This document shows positions 7,863 through 17,104 of a stretch of 32,816 nucleotides of DNA, piece after piece (the first letter of the stretch is position 1; each line of letters begins with the position of its first letter). The position numbers and the translations under genes were made by a program. The stretch covers positions 1 to 32,816 of the forward strand of contig QZJX01000012.1 of the NCBI GenBank assembly GCA_003599395.1, in the 5' to 3' direction. The DNA is from Ignavibacteriales bacterium. GTDB taxonomy: Bacteria > Bacteroidota > Ignavibacteria > Ignavibacteriales > Melioribacteraceae. Below the pieces are notes generated by a model. That model searched no databases and was not told the origin of the DNA. It saw nothing but the letters and a program-made list of their open reading frames with translations.

Positions 7863-7888
7863 CCAATTTGATGTTTTGTTTAGTGAAA

Positions 7889-7925
7889 AGATTCAATCGT
7901 ACTTAAGTTGATTGAAATTGAATCT
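7889..7925. promoter_or_regulatory. Dyad at the predicted transcription start of the second ECF operon
   Basis: AGATTCAAT (7889-7897) and ATTGAATCT (7917-7925) are a perfect 9-bp inverted repeat. A second, nested pair (TCAATC at 7893 and GATTGA at 7910) flanks ACTTAAGT. The dyad abuts the -7 box on its downstream side, so it could be an operator or a 5' leader hairpin. Confidence 0.4.
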
Positions 7926-7957
7926 CAAATTTAGCTATTAACAAAACCAAGTCCAAA
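7926..7957 (-). promoter_or_regulatory. Bacteroidota-type promoter of the second ECF operon
   Basis: Read on the minus strand, TTTG (7957-7954) is followed by a 20-nt spacer and TAAATTTG (7933-7926), an exact match to TTTG-N19-21-TAnnTTTG. It lies 64 nt before the sigma-factor start codon. Confidence 0.72.
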
Positions 7958-8128
7958 ATCTCCAAAAGTAATAATTTACACTGTAAATAAGGAATAATAC
8001 GGCATAAAATCGACATGGCGTTTTGCTTTTGCACAAGTTTTTTGTTAATCTTTATTCGTTTTTATAGTATTTTAAAAGATATGAATCTAAGCAGGGCGCA
8101 ATCTTAGTATAATTTGAATCTCGTTATT

Positions 8129-10459
8129 ATGGAAAATCAATTATATATCGCACTTCAAAGCAATAAATTATTTCTTGATATCGACATACAAGAAGTTGAT
8201 CTTTCGGATATTAAAGGTGAATTGAAACCTCTTAAAGAAGGTGAAATTTTATATCGGGAAGAACATCCTGCCGATAAAATTTATTTGGTTATTAGCGGTG
8301 AGGTCAATCTCCTTAAAAAGAAATTGCTCGGCTCAACAAAGTCTTTCATATTTGGTGAAAATGATTTCTTCGGTTATGATGAAATTGCAGAAGAGACTTC
8401 AAGAACTTCAACCGCCGTTGCATTGCGCGATAGTTATTTAATCGCTTTTTCTAAAGACGAAGTGAATGCATTGGTTGATCAGAATCATATGATTAAAACG
8501 AACTTATTAAATTTTTCTGATATTGAACCGCAAGACGAACAAGAATCGATTGAAGAAGAAACTTATCCGGGTATTGAAAGTGAACCTGAAAACCCGCATT
8601 TCAAGGACAGAAAAACTGACGTAACTTCATTCGAACAGAGTTTGAAAGATGATTTAATAGATAAGCATGATTCCAAAATTGATGAAGAAACTTCGCTCTA
8701 CGAAGAAGAAATAGATGAAACTTACGACAAACTACATGCCGATGAATTACCTGAAGAAAAATCCGATTATGCAATAAATGAAAGAGATAAAAAAACTGAA
8801 GAACCTCTTTTCCCTGATGAAGAAGAATCGTTAGAGGATTACGTTTCAAATGATGATGAAACATTTGCAGAATTATCTTCGCTCGAAGATCAAAAGGTAC
8901 CTGAAACAGAAAACGAACCTAAGAAACCCAAACTTACAGATTTTGATGAAGCTTTTTTAGAAGCATTTCATGCGGAAGATAATAGAAATATAACAAGTGA
9001 AGAGAAAAAATCTGAACCGGAAGACTTTTCATTCGATGAAGAAAAAACATTAGATCAAGATGAATTTAGACTAAAGGATGAAGAAGTAAATCAAACTGAG
9101 GAATTTAATATTGAAGAAGATATTCAAAACGATTCTTCCGATAAGGATTACATTGAAAATATTCTCGATGAAGATATTGTTGAAGAAAATGTAACTCTAT
9201 CAAAAAGTACATTTGAAGATAAAATTGAAAATGGTAGTCCGGTAAAAATTGAAAATTCGTCTTTTACATCAGATACAAAATTGCAATCCGACCACCTTAA
9301 AAAAATAATCAAGGCATTACAACTAGTTAATTCTAATATCAAAATAGATGATGTTCTGAAAAATGTTGTAAATGTTGCAACCGAATTAACACAAGCCGAT
9401 AGAGGAACTCTATATTTAATTGATCGCGAAAGAAATGAACTTTGGTCAAAAATTGCCATGGGTAGTGAAACTAAAGAGATAAGACTTTCAATTGGCGAAG
9501 GTGTTGCCGGATGGGTTGCACAAAATAGACAGACAGTTAATATTGAAGACGTTACTCAAGATGAAAGGTTCAAATCCGATGTAGATCGTTCCTCGGGTTA
9601 TCATACCAAAAGTATGTTGTGTTTTCCGTTAAAAGATCGTGAAGATAACATTGTCGGTGTTATACAATTATTGAATAGTAAAAACGGTCATTTTACAGAA
9701 ATGGATGAAGAGTTTTTAAGTGCTATTTCAATTCAATGTTCGCTTGCTTTACAAAATGCAGAAATGCTTGAAAAATTTCTACAAGGCGAACGTGTTCAAT
9801 CACTTGGTAAAATGACTAACTTCTTAATTCAAGATATTAAAAAACCCGTTTTGGTCAGTAAGCGATATGCTGAACATCTTAAGTCGAAAGAATTGAATAA
9901 AGATGCGGCACAAATTGTTGAAATGATTTTGGAGCAACTAACACAAGTTGCGGATTTAGTTCAAACAACTTCAAGTTATTCGGAAGGTAAAGCAGTTTTA
10001 AGAACATCCAGAATTAGTTTGAATGAAATACTTAACGAACTTGCCGATCGCCTAAATTCTTATGTGAAATCAAGAAACTGCAATATCAGCAATGAATTTG
10101 ATAAAGATGTAAAAGTCCAGATGGATGTAAAAGAATTTTTCCAATGTTATAATCATATAATTAGAAATGCATGTGATGCAATGCCCGAGGGCGGAAAGAT
10201 TTTTGTTTCAACAAAAATTTCAAAAGATAAAAATGCAGTTGTTATTTCCATAAAAGACGAAGGTCTCGGTATTCCGGATAGTTTGCTAGATAAACTTTTT
10301 GAACCTTTTATGACTCACGGTAAAAAAGAAGGAACCGGACTCGGATTAACAATTACAAAAAAAATTGTAGAAAGTCACTCGGGTACAATTAACGTAGTTA
10401 GTAATTTGGGTGAGGGTGCTACATTTAATATAACATTGCCTATCAGCTCTTCTTTATAA
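8129..10459 (+). CDS. cNMP-binding/GAF/histidine-kinase-like protein lacking the phospho-acceptor His
   Basis: From ATG 8129 the protein has 776 residues. Domains in order: a cyclic-nucleotide-binding-like beta-roll (about 15-125, GEILYREEHPADKIYLVISG), a strongly acidic low-complexity linker (about 130-385), a GAF domain (about 391-550, TQADRGTLYLIDRERNELWS), a dimerisation helix, and a HATPase domain with Asn680 (N box), D710-G712-G714 (G1) and GTGLGLT at 735-741 (G2). In the dimerisation helix, where related kinases have His before D-[IL]-K-N-P, the sequence is SLGKMTNFLIQDIKKPV, with Gln568. It therefore looks able to bind ATP but not to autophosphorylate in the usual way. It has no signal peptide or membrane helix and is likely cytoplasmic. 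miaA begins 6 nt downstream. An upstream TTG at 8114 is a weaker start. Confidence 0.85.
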   Translation: MENQLYIALQSNKLFLDIDIQEVDLSDIKGELKPLKEGEILYREEHPADKIYLVISGEVNLLKKKLLGSTKSFIFGENDFFGYDEIAEETSRTSTAVALRDSYLIAFSKDEVNALVDQNHMIKTNLLNFSDIEPQDEQESIEEETYPGIESEPENPHFKDRKTDVTSFEQSLKDDLIDKHDSKIDEETSLYEEEIDETYDKLHADELPEEKSDYAINERDKKTEEPLFPDEEESLEDYVSNDDETFAELSSLEDQKVPETENEPKKPKLTDFDEAFLEAFHAEDNRNITSEEKKSEPEDFSFDEEKTLDQDEFRLKDEEVNQTEEFNIEEDIQNDSSDKDYIENILDEDIVEENVTLSKSTFEDKIENGSPVKIENSSFTSDTKLQSDHLKKIIKALQLVNSNIKIDDVLKNVVNVATELTQADRGTLYLIDRERNELWSKIAMGSETKEIRLSIGEGVAGWVAQNRQTVNIEDVTQDERFKSDVDRSSGYHTKSMLCFPLKDREDNIVGVIQLLNSKNGHFTEMDEEFLSAISIQCSLALQNAEMLEKFLQGERVQSLGKMTNFLIQDIKKPVLVSKRYAEHLKSKELNKDAAQIVEMILEQLTQVADLVQTTSSYSEGKAVLRTSRISLNEILNELADRLNSYVKSRNCNISNEFDKDVKVQMDVKEFFQCYNHIIRNACDAMPEGGKIFVSTKISKDKNAVVISIKDEGLGIPDSLLDKLFEPFMTHGKKEGTGLGLTITKKIVESHSGTINVVSNLGEGATFNITLPISSSL

Positions 10460-10465
10460 ATTAAC

Positions 10466-11377
10466 ATGAGTTATAACCTCATAACCATTCTTGGTCCGAC
10501 TGCCGTCGGGAAAACTAAGTTGGCCGCTCAACTTGTAAAAGAATATAAAGGTGAAATTATCTCTGCGGATTCGCGTCAAGTTTACGAGGGAATGGATATT
10601 GGTACCGGAAAAGATTTAGAGGATTATAAAGTTAATAACATAACGGTTCCTTACCATTTGATTGACGTTATATCTCCGCAAGAAGAATTCGATTTATATA
10701 AGTTTATCAAATCATTTCATCAGATTTATAAAGACATTATTTCAAGAAAAAAAATTCCGTTTTTAGTTGGCGGTACGGGATTATTTCTTCATTCAATATT
10801 AACGAACTATCAACTTCCGTATGTTGATTTTAATTCAGACCGAGCAAAAGAGTTAATGACTTTTGATGAATCCGAGTTGAGAGAAATTCTTTTATTAAAA
10901 AAATCAACGCTTCACAACACAACAGATTTGTTAGATAAAGAGAGAATTATTAAAGCAATATTAATTTCGGAATCCAAAAAAGAAAAAGAAATTGAGAATA
11001 AAATTAATTCATTAACTATAGGAATTTATGCAGAACGAAGCGTGATTAAAAACCGAATTACGGAAAGATTAAAATCACGTTTGAAGAACCGTATGATTGA
11101 AGAAGTTAAAGAATTATTACACAATGGAATTAGTCATGATAAACTCCAGTTCTTTGGTCTGGAATATAAATACATAAGCTTATTTATTAAAGGTGAACTT
11201 AGTTACAATGACATGTTCCAAAAGTTAAATAGCGCAATACATAATTTTGCAAAGAAACAGATGACATGGTTTAGGAAAATGGAACGAGAAGGAATTAAAA
11301 TACATTGGATTGAAGGCGCCGATTATGATAAAGCTAATCGTATCATTACCAATGAATTCTTTGGTAAAAATATATGA
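10466..11377 (+). CDS. miaA: tRNA dimethylallyltransferase MiaA
   Basis: This 303-residue protein transfers a dimethylallyl group to N6 of A37 in tRNAs reading UNN codons. The P-loop GPTAVGKT is at residues 10-17, and SADSRQVYEGMDIGTGK with the catalytic Asp35 follows, both diagnostic. VGGTGLFLHSIL and the C-terminal HNFAKKQMTWFRK segment also match the family, and the length is normal. It starts 6 nt after the kinase-like gene and overlaps the next glycosyltransferase by 4 nt (ATGA at 11374-11377), so the three are probably co-transcribed. Confidence 0.96.
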   Translation: MSYNLITILGPTAVGKTKLAAQLVKEYKGEIISADSRQVYEGMDIGTGKDLEDYKVNNITVPYHLIDVISPQEEFDLYKFIKSFHQIYKDIISRKKIPFLVGGTGLFLHSILTNYQLPYVDFNSDRAKELMTFDESELREILLLKKSTLHNTTDLLDKERIIKAILISESKKEKEIENKINSLTIGIYAERSVIKNRITERLKSRLKNRMIEEVKELLHNGISHDKLQFFGLEYKYISLFIKGELSYNDMFQKLNSAIHNFAKKQMTWFRKMEREGIKIHWIEGADYDKANRIITNEFFGKNI

Positions 11378-12651
11378 AATTGTTTTTACCGAGCCAGATC
11401 AAACAATATTTAGAAAAGAGAGCTAATGAAAAATGGCTGAATTTCAACGTTGATCAAAAATTCAATTTAGTGGTTGTTGTTCCCGCAATTAAAGAGTTAG
11501 ATAACATTCCAATATTAATTGATTCGCTTTCCCAAAATGACGAAGAAGCAAAAAGTAAATCCTTAATCTTGTTTGTAATTAATAATTCCGAACAAAGCTT
11601 AGATGATGTTGTTAACAACAATGAACATTCCTTAACTCTACTTAAGAAATTAAAACACGATGCAAATACTCATGCATTAAATATTGAATACATTGATGCT
11701 TCGTCAAAAGGTAGGGAACTGCCTTCGAAAGATGCCGGAGTGGGATTGGCTAGAAAAATTGGTATGGATCAAGCTTTGCTTTATGCTGACTATCTTTCTC
11801 AAAGTTTGATTGTATGTTTAGATGCGGATTGTAAAGTCGAATCAAATTACTTATCGACACTTCTTAACTATACAAATAAAGATATCAAAGCCGGAGTCAT
11901 AAAGTATGCTCATGAAATGGATAATGAAGCAATCATAAATTATGAAATGTTTTTGCGTTACTATGTTCTGGGATTAAAGTTCGCAGATTCTCCGTATGCT
12001 TATCATTCAATAGGATCATGTATGGTTATTGATCCAATAACTTATGTAAAGATCGGCGGCATGAATAAAAAGAAAGCGGGCGAGGATTTTTATTTTTTAG
12101 AGAAAGCAGCAAAACTTGTTGAAATTATTTCTATTGATGAAACAACAATTATACCATCATCCAGAAAATCATGGCGGGTTCCATTCGGTACAGGTCAGCG
12201 TATGACAAGATTCTATAAAAAAGTACGTGATGAATATGTTCTTTATGATCCACAATCTTTTATAATTCTCAAAAAATTTTTACTACTATTTCTATCTGAT
12301 GATAATTATTCATCACAAAAAATTTTATCAGAGACAAAATTAATCTGCCCGGAATTAAATCAATTTTTAGTAAACAATAATTTCGAATCAGCATATCAGC
12401 AAATTATTAAGAACTCAAAATCAGCCGAACAATTAAATCGTCAAAAAAAAATTTGGTTTGATTCATTTAAGACATTGAAACTAGTTCATTTTTTAAGAGA
12501 CAATGGTTATCCAGAAATGCCGATGTTCGATGCGCTAAATATTGTTTATACACAGCTTGGCTTGATTGAATTAGAGTTGCATAAAGAGAATCTACTTCCG
12601 TCCATCCAAAAACAAATAGAATATCTCAATTTATTAAGAAAACTCACATAA
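11374..12651 (+). CDS. Family 2 glycosyltransferase-like protein
   Basis: This 425-residue protein has a GT-A fold core: FNLVVVVPAIKELDNIPILI as the first strand and loop, CLDADCKVESNYLS as the metal-binding DxD region, and KKAGEDFYFLEKAAK as the acceptor-side acidic motif. It has no membrane segment and an added C-terminal helical part of about 120 residues. Donor and acceptor sugars cannot be inferred. The start overlaps miaA by 4 nt, so expression is tied to miaA rather than to the large minus-strand glycan operon. The SSKGRELPSKDAGVGLARKI segment is a feature I do not recognise from common GT2 enzymes. Confidence 0.8.
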   Translation: MKLFLPSQIKQYLEKRANEKWLNFNVDQKFNLVVVVPAIKELDNIPILIDSLSQNDEEAKSKSLILFVINNSEQSLDDVVNNNEHSLTLLKKLKHDANTHALNIEYIDASSKGRELPSKDAGVGLARKIGMDQALLYADYLSQSLIVCLDADCKVESNYLSTLLNYTNKDIKAGVIKYAHEMDNEAIINYEMFLRYYVLGLKFADSPYAYHSIGSCMVIDPITYVKIGGMNKKKAGEDFYFLEKAAKLVEIISIDETTIIPSSRKSWRVPFGTGQRMTRFYKKVRDEYVLYDPQSFIILKKFLLLFLSDDNYSSQKILSETKLICPELNQFLVNNNFESAYQQIIKNSKSAEQLNRQKKIWFDSFKTLKLVHFLRDNGYPEMPMFDALNIVYTQLGLIELELHKENLLPSIQKQIEYLNLLRKLT

Positions 12652-12656
12652 TTACG

Positions 12657-12690
12657 TTTTAGATTTTGGAAATCAACTTTGGTATATTTG
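12657..12690 (+). promoter_or_regulatory. Candidate prfA promoter
   Basis: TATATTTG at 12683-12690 is an exact TAnnTTTG -7 box. The upstream element is weak: TTTTAG at 12657-12662 has the right 20-nt spacing, while a true TTTG at 12665-12668 is only 14 nt away. The start codon follows about 20 nt later. Confidence 0.5.
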
Positions 12691-12712
12691 ATTCCTATTT
12701 TCAGAGGATATG

Positions 12713-13783
12713 ATGGATTTACTAGAAAAATTAAGAGAAGTGAAAGAAAAGTTTGATAGGATAAACATACAGCTATCCGATCCCGCTACTTTAAGTGACC
12801 AAGAGAAGTTAATTAAACTAAGTCGTGAACGAAGTCATCTAGAGGATATTGTTGAAGCTTATGAAAAATACAAAAGTGTAATTGAAAACTTGGAAGAAAA
12901 CAAAGATATATTATATTCATCTAAAGATAAAGAACTGGTAGAGATTGCAGAAGCTGAATTAGATGAGCTCGAAACAAGAAAAATCGAATTAGAAGATGAA
13001 ATTAAGTTTTTATTAATTCCAAAAGATCCAGCCGACGATAAACCGGCAATTATGGAAATCCGTGCCGGTACAGGCGGAGATGAAGCCGGATTATTTGCTG
13101 CTGATCTCTTGAGAATGTACACTCGTTACGCTGAAGTTAAAGGTTGGAAATATGAGTTAATCGATATTAACGAAGGCGCAATGGGTGCTATCAAAGAAGT
13201 TGTACTTAATATTACAGGTAAAGGTGTTTATGGGGACTTAAAATTTGAAAGTGGTGTACATAGAGTTCAACGTGTTCCCGAAACTGAAGCAAGCGGAAGA
13301 GTTCATACCTCTGCTGCATCAGTGGTAGTTTTACCTGAAGCGGAAGATGTTGAAGTGGATGTTGATCCTAATGACATTAGAGTTGATGTTTACAGAAGCG
13401 GTGGTGCAGGCGGACAAAATGTTAACAAAGTTGAAACAGCAATAAGACTTACACACATTCCAACCGGAATTGTTGTTCAATGTCAGGATGAAAGATCACA
13501 ACTAAAAAACCGTCAAAAAGCAATGAAGGTTCTGAAAGCAAGATTATATGATTTGAAACTTCAAGAACATAACAGCAATATTGCACAACAAAGAAAAACA
13601 ATAGTTAAGAGCGGTGATAGAAGTGATAAAATACGTACATATAATTATCCTCAAAATAGAGTCACCGACCACAGAATCGGTTTAACACTATACAACCTTT
13701 CAGAAGTTATGGAAGGTGTAATAGATGAGCTGATAGAAAAAATAAAAATAGCCGACAGAACTGAGAAGTTGAAAGCGGTATGA
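12713..13783 (+). CDS. prfA: Peptide chain release factor 1
   Basis: This protein ends translation at UAA and UAG by recognising the stop codon in the ribosome and triggering peptide release. The catalytic GGQ is at residues 233-235 ([11 protein letters not shown]), and the codon-reading PxT motif is PET at 189-191 ([14 protein letters not shown]), which separates it from RF2 with its SPF motif. The length, 356 residues, is normal. Two ATG codons in tandem (12710 and 12713) are possible; AGAGG at 12703-12707 gives better spacing to 12713. It has its own -7 box and ends 4 nt from the 3' end of the convergent flippase gene. The usual neighbour prmC is absent. Confidence 0.96.
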   Translation: MDLLEKLREVKEKFDRINIQLSDPATLSDQEKLIKLSRERSHLEDIVEAYEKYKSVIENLEENKDILYSSKDKELVEIAEAELDELETRKIELEDEIKFLLIPKDPADDKPAIMEIRAGTGGDEAGLFAADLLRMYTRYAEVKGWKYELIDINEGAMGAIKEVVLNITGKGVYGDLKFESGVHRVQRVPETEASGRVHTSAASVVVLPEAEDVEVDVDPNDIRVDVYRSGGAGGQNVNKVETAIRLTHIPTGIVVQCQDERSQLKNRQKAMKVLKARLYDLKLQEHNSNIAQQRKTIVKSGDRSDKIRTYNYPQNRVTDHRIGLTLYNLSEVMEGVIDELIEKIKIADRTEKLKAV

Positions 13784-13787
13784 CAAA

Positions 13788-15281
13788 CTAAAATTTAATT
13801 TGCCTAAAATTATCCTTCCACCTTTTGGGATTTCTCCATTTTAGCCAAGATTGTTTAATTCGAAGCAACTCAATCTCTTCATAGAAATTGAAGAAATAGA
13901 GTATGTAAGGAAAACTAATGAGTAAAATCAACTTAGTGACTGTTTCCAGATAAATATTTGCGAATGGAATTAATATAGAAGTAAGATAAAGTGCGGCAGA
14001 AAGAACTGTCATTCCGGTAACTTTTGCTATTTCATATTTGACAAAAAATAGTTTTTGTGAATAGAGATAAGATGCAACCGCCATAAAAATATATGAAACA
14101 AGCATTGAAACGCCTGCACCATATATTCCAATAATAGGGATGAGCAAGATATTCACTCCGATTGTGAGGACTAAACCAGCAAAAATTATTATCGCATACC
14201 TAGAAGTTTTTTTCGAATATTGAAAACCAAGGATAAAGATTAGGTTAATTCCCTTTATTAGAAAGGCAAATGCTATAAGTGGAATTACGGTATATGCCTC
14301 GTGATATTCTTGATTGGCGAATAGAAAAATAATTTCTTTACCGAAGAATGATATACTTAAGACAGCTATAGCAAGTATAAATGTAAAATAAGTCAGTACC
14401 TTTGAAAAAAATCTTTGCGAATTCTCCTGATCAAACATTTTGAATGCAATCGGCACAAATCCCAGCTGGAATGATTGGAGTAAAAAAACGTTAATAATAC
14501 TACTAAGTTTAAACCCAAGCGAATAAATTCCAACACTCGAGAGTGGAAGGAAGTAATTCAAAATATATCGATCCCCAAAAGAAAGTAACAATGCTGCCAC
14601 CGCTGAAAATGCCATCGGCAGACCATACTTGAACATATCTTTGAAAAGAGTAAAATCAAATTTGAGATGAATATTCTTAATGATAAAAGGAGTTGTAATT
14701 AATAAAGAAAAAATTTCACCTATTATCTGGCTATAAATTATTCCTTCAACACCCAGATTCAATCCAACTATAAAATAAATATTTGCAAAAAGAATAAGAG
14801 TAAACTTACTAGCTGTTATTAAAACAAAGAAAACAGCCTTCTCTTGAATTCTTAAGAGTGAAAATGGAATATTAAATATTATACCAAGCGCAGACCAGAT
14901 AAGCACTAGCTCAAGATAGTACTTATACTGCAAGCTACCGAAAATTACTTGTGAGAAATAATCGGTAAGTGGGTAGAAGGAAATTAAAAGTAATGAGGAA
15001 ATTATAACAAGAGAAAACAGTGAAGTAAATACAATAGTCTTATGTTTAAATGGACTTTTTTCAGTAGCAATCCATCGCATCATGGCTTCGGAGAAGTGGA
15101 GTGTGAAAAATCCCATCAGAATTTGGCTAGTAATTTCAATAATACTTAGAATACCATATTCTGAGGTTGAAAGGTGAGATGTGTACAGCGGAAGAAGGAT
15201 TAAACCAATAAGTTTAGTAGATAATCCACCCAAACTATAGATTGCAGTTTGTTTTACGGTCTTTTTAATTTTATCAATCAT
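13788..15281 (-). CDS. Wzx-like polysaccharide flippase (MOP superfamily)
   Basis: This 497-residue protein is hydrophobic throughout, with about 12-14 predicted membrane helices. The N terminus (TAIYSLGGLSTKLIGLILLP, then YTSHLSTSEYGILSIIEIT) is typical of the Wzx/RfbX branch of the MOP flippases, which move lipid-linked sugar units from the cytoplasmic to the outer face of the inner membrane. It is the last gene of the nine-gene minus-strand glycan operon, 53 nt after the methyltransferase gene. No terminator is visible at its end, where the convergent prfA gene stops 4 nt away. Its substrate is presumably the glycan built by the neighbouring enzymes. Confidence 0.88.
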   Translation of the reverse strand: MIDKIKKTVKQTAIYSLGGLSTKLIGLILLPLYTSHLSTSEYGILSIIEITSQILMGFFTLHFSEAMMRWIATEKSPFKHKTIVFTSLFSLVIISSLLLISFYPLTDYFSQVIFGSLQYKYYLELVLIWSALGIIFNIPFSLLRIQEKAVFFVLITASKFTLILFANIYFIVGLNLGVEGIIYSQIIGEIFSLLITTPFIIKNIHLKFDFTLFKDMFKYGLPMAFSAVAALLLSFGDRYILNYFLPLSSVGIYSLGFKLSSIINVFLLQSFQLGFVPIAFKMFDQENSQRFFSKVLTYFTFILAIAVLSISFFGKEIIFLFANQEYHEAYTVIPLIAFAFLIKGINLIFILGFQYSKKTSRYAIIIFAGLVLTIGVNILLIPIIGIYGAGVSMLVSYIFMAVASYLYSQKLFFVKYEIAKVTGMTVLSAALYLTSILIPFANIYLETVTKLILLISFPYILYFFNFYEEIELLRIKQSWLKWRNPKRWKDNFRQIKF

Positions 15282-15334
15282 TTTTTCTATTAAGTAGAAT
15301 CGATATTATTATGTTAACGTCGATCAAATAACCA

Positions 15335-16057
15335 TTAAGAATAATGGTGAACGGTTTTAAACCAAGCTCTTTGTAGTTTAGCTTTAAATTTATTCCAAAA
15401 GCTGAGCTGATTTTCTAGTCTTACTTCTTCATATTTTTTTTGTTTAGTAATGACCATAAATTGATAGTCATCTAAAGTCCATAAATTATAAGTCTCAAAA
15501 AATTTTAATTCTAATCCACAACGACTTATATTTTCAATTATACCGGCTAAGTGAACAGGCTGGTCAATCACCTGCAATAATTTCGGCTTATGCTCAGCCA
15601 GGTATTCAATATAACTCGGATTAGGAATATTGATAACCAATTTTGTTTTAGGTGTCATTATTTTTGATATGTTTTCAAACAACTCGGAATGTCTTTCGAT
15701 TGGTATATGTTCAATGACGTCAAATAAGGTTATAAAATCTATATTCTCCAAGGTTGGTGAATAATTTACAATATCATGTACTACATAGGATGTGTTTGGA
15801 CGATTTAATTTTTCTTTCAAGAATTTTATAGATTCCGGACTAATATCTACGCATTCAATTTTACCTGATGAAACTTTTTTTGAAATCAGGAATGTGTTAG
15901 TTCCGATACCGCAGCCAAGTTCGAGTACATTAGAATTTGATTTCAAACCCAACTTTAACAACCGTTTGTAGAGACCATAAATTCTATCATTTACACCAAT
16001 TTTTTTTTGATTTTCTACAAAGCCGTCATAAAAGTCGGCAACATTATTTTTACTCAT
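15335..16057 (-). CDS. Class I SAM-dependent methyltransferase
   Basis: This 240-residue soluble protein has the Rossmann-fold signatures of SAM methyltransferases: motif I VLELGCGIGTNTFLI near residue 40, an acidic ribose-binding end in KIECVDISPESI, and FDVIEHIP as post-II motif. Family members methylate small molecules, sugars or proteins. Here the position in a glycan operon suggests modification of a sugar or glycolipid, which is inference. It lies 30 nt after the GT4 gene and 53 nt before the flippase. It differs clearly from the other methyltransferase of the operon at 20330-19584. Confidence 0.85.
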   Translation of the reverse strand: MSKNNVADFYDGFVENQKKIGVNDRIYGLYKRLLKLGLKSNSNVLELGCGIGTNTFLISKKVSSGKIECVDISPESIKFLKEKLNRPNTSYVVHDIVNYSPTLENIDFITLFDVIEHIPIERHSELFENISKIMTPKTKLVINIPNPSYIEYLAEHKPKLLQVIDQPVHLAGIIENISRCGLELKFFETYNLWTLDDYQFMVITKQKKYEEVRLENQLSFWNKFKAKLQRAWFKTVHHYS

Positions 16058-16087
16058 ATAATTAACCTTATGAAAATATTTTACAAA

Positions 16088-17104
16088 TCAATTTATAAGA
16101 AAAGAATTAATTTTTTTTAATAATTGAGTCTCTCTATTTTCGAGTGAAAACAAATTTATTACTCTTTGGCGTGCTTTGATCCGATCTGAAAGATTGCAAT
16201 TCAATGCTTTGGTAATCGAATCTGCTATAAGCTTAGGATCTCGATGGTCAACAATAAATCCTGCATCACCAATGGCTATAGGAATTCCGCCTGAATTAGT
16301 ACCAACCGGGATACAACCGCATAACATAGATTCGCAAACCGAATTTGGGAGACCTTCTCTAAGAGATAATTGGATATAAACCAAAGCGTTTTGATAATAG
16401 GCTATTAATTGTTCATGTGGGAGCGATGCAACCACTTCGATATTTTGTGGTACTTCAAAATTTGATCTTAATAAATTCTCATCTGCCGCAATTATTAAAA
16501 ATTTTTCATTTGGTAGAATCTTAGCTGTTTCAATAATAAGATCAACACCTTTGAGATAAACACGTTGAAGGCTAAACGCACCACATACACTTATTATACC
16601 TATTTTTTTTCGATCAGTTTCAAAACTAAGCTTTTGATGTGAATAACCTGTATATAAAACGTTAATGTTAATTTTTGAGACATACTTATGTGCGTCATTA
16701 ACTAAGTTATCGGAAACAGCTAAGTTTAATGATGCATTTTCCAAAGAATACTTTGCACAATATGATCTAATTGGATTACTAAAGGAACCGTATTTAATTG
16801 AAGGAAGATAAGTAACATCGTAACCACCAATTACAATAAACGAAGGTCTACTAAATATTTTCCCGAACAAAACAGGAAGAAAAGAATGATAATCAGCAAA
16901 CCAAACAAAAATAGCGGCTGAGCTTCTAATATTTTTTAAGAAAAAGATAAATACTAGTAACTGACAAATTAAATTTCGAAGGATACTTTTGCTCTGAACA
17001 TAATGATGTTTTTTTATTCTAAATTTTTTCGCTAAAATTTCATAATCGTTTTTAACGAATGTACTGTTATTAGGATAAATAAATAGAATTTGCTTTTTAA
17101 TCAT
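16088..17104 (-). CDS. Family 4 glycosyltransferase
   Basis: This 338-residue protein has the GT-B fold expected of family 4. The C-terminal donor-binding domain carries LSLREGLPNSVCESMLCGC and then GTNSGGIPIAIGDAGFIVD, the E-x7-E-type motif region that holds the nucleotide sugar. The N-terminal half has a hydrophobic segment (LICQLLVFIFFLKNI) that could associate with the membrane. Donor and acceptor are unknown. It overlaps the upstream YfhO-type gene by 8 nt, which indicates coupled translation. Confidence 0.87.
   Translation of the reverse strand: MIKKQILFIYPNNSTFVKNDYEILAKKFRIKKHHYVQSKSILRNLICQLLVFIFFLKNIRSSAAIFVWFADYHSFLPVLFGKIFSRPSFIVIGGYDVTYLPSIKYGSFSNPIRSYCAKYSLENASLNLAVSDNLVNDAHKYVSKININVLYTGYSHQKLSFETDRKKIGIISVCGAFSLQRVYLKGVDLIIETAKILPNEKFLIIAADENLLRSNFEVPQNIEVVASLPHEQLIAYYQNALVYIQLSLREGLPNSVCESMLCGCIPVGTNSGGIPIAIGDAGFIVDHRDPKLIADSITKALNCNLSDRIKARQRVINLFSLENRETQLLKKINSFLIN

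Noticed and set aside
13784-13830. Terminator between the convergent prfA and flippase genes
   Set aside because: The genes end 4 nt apart and no stem with a T tract is visible on either strand.
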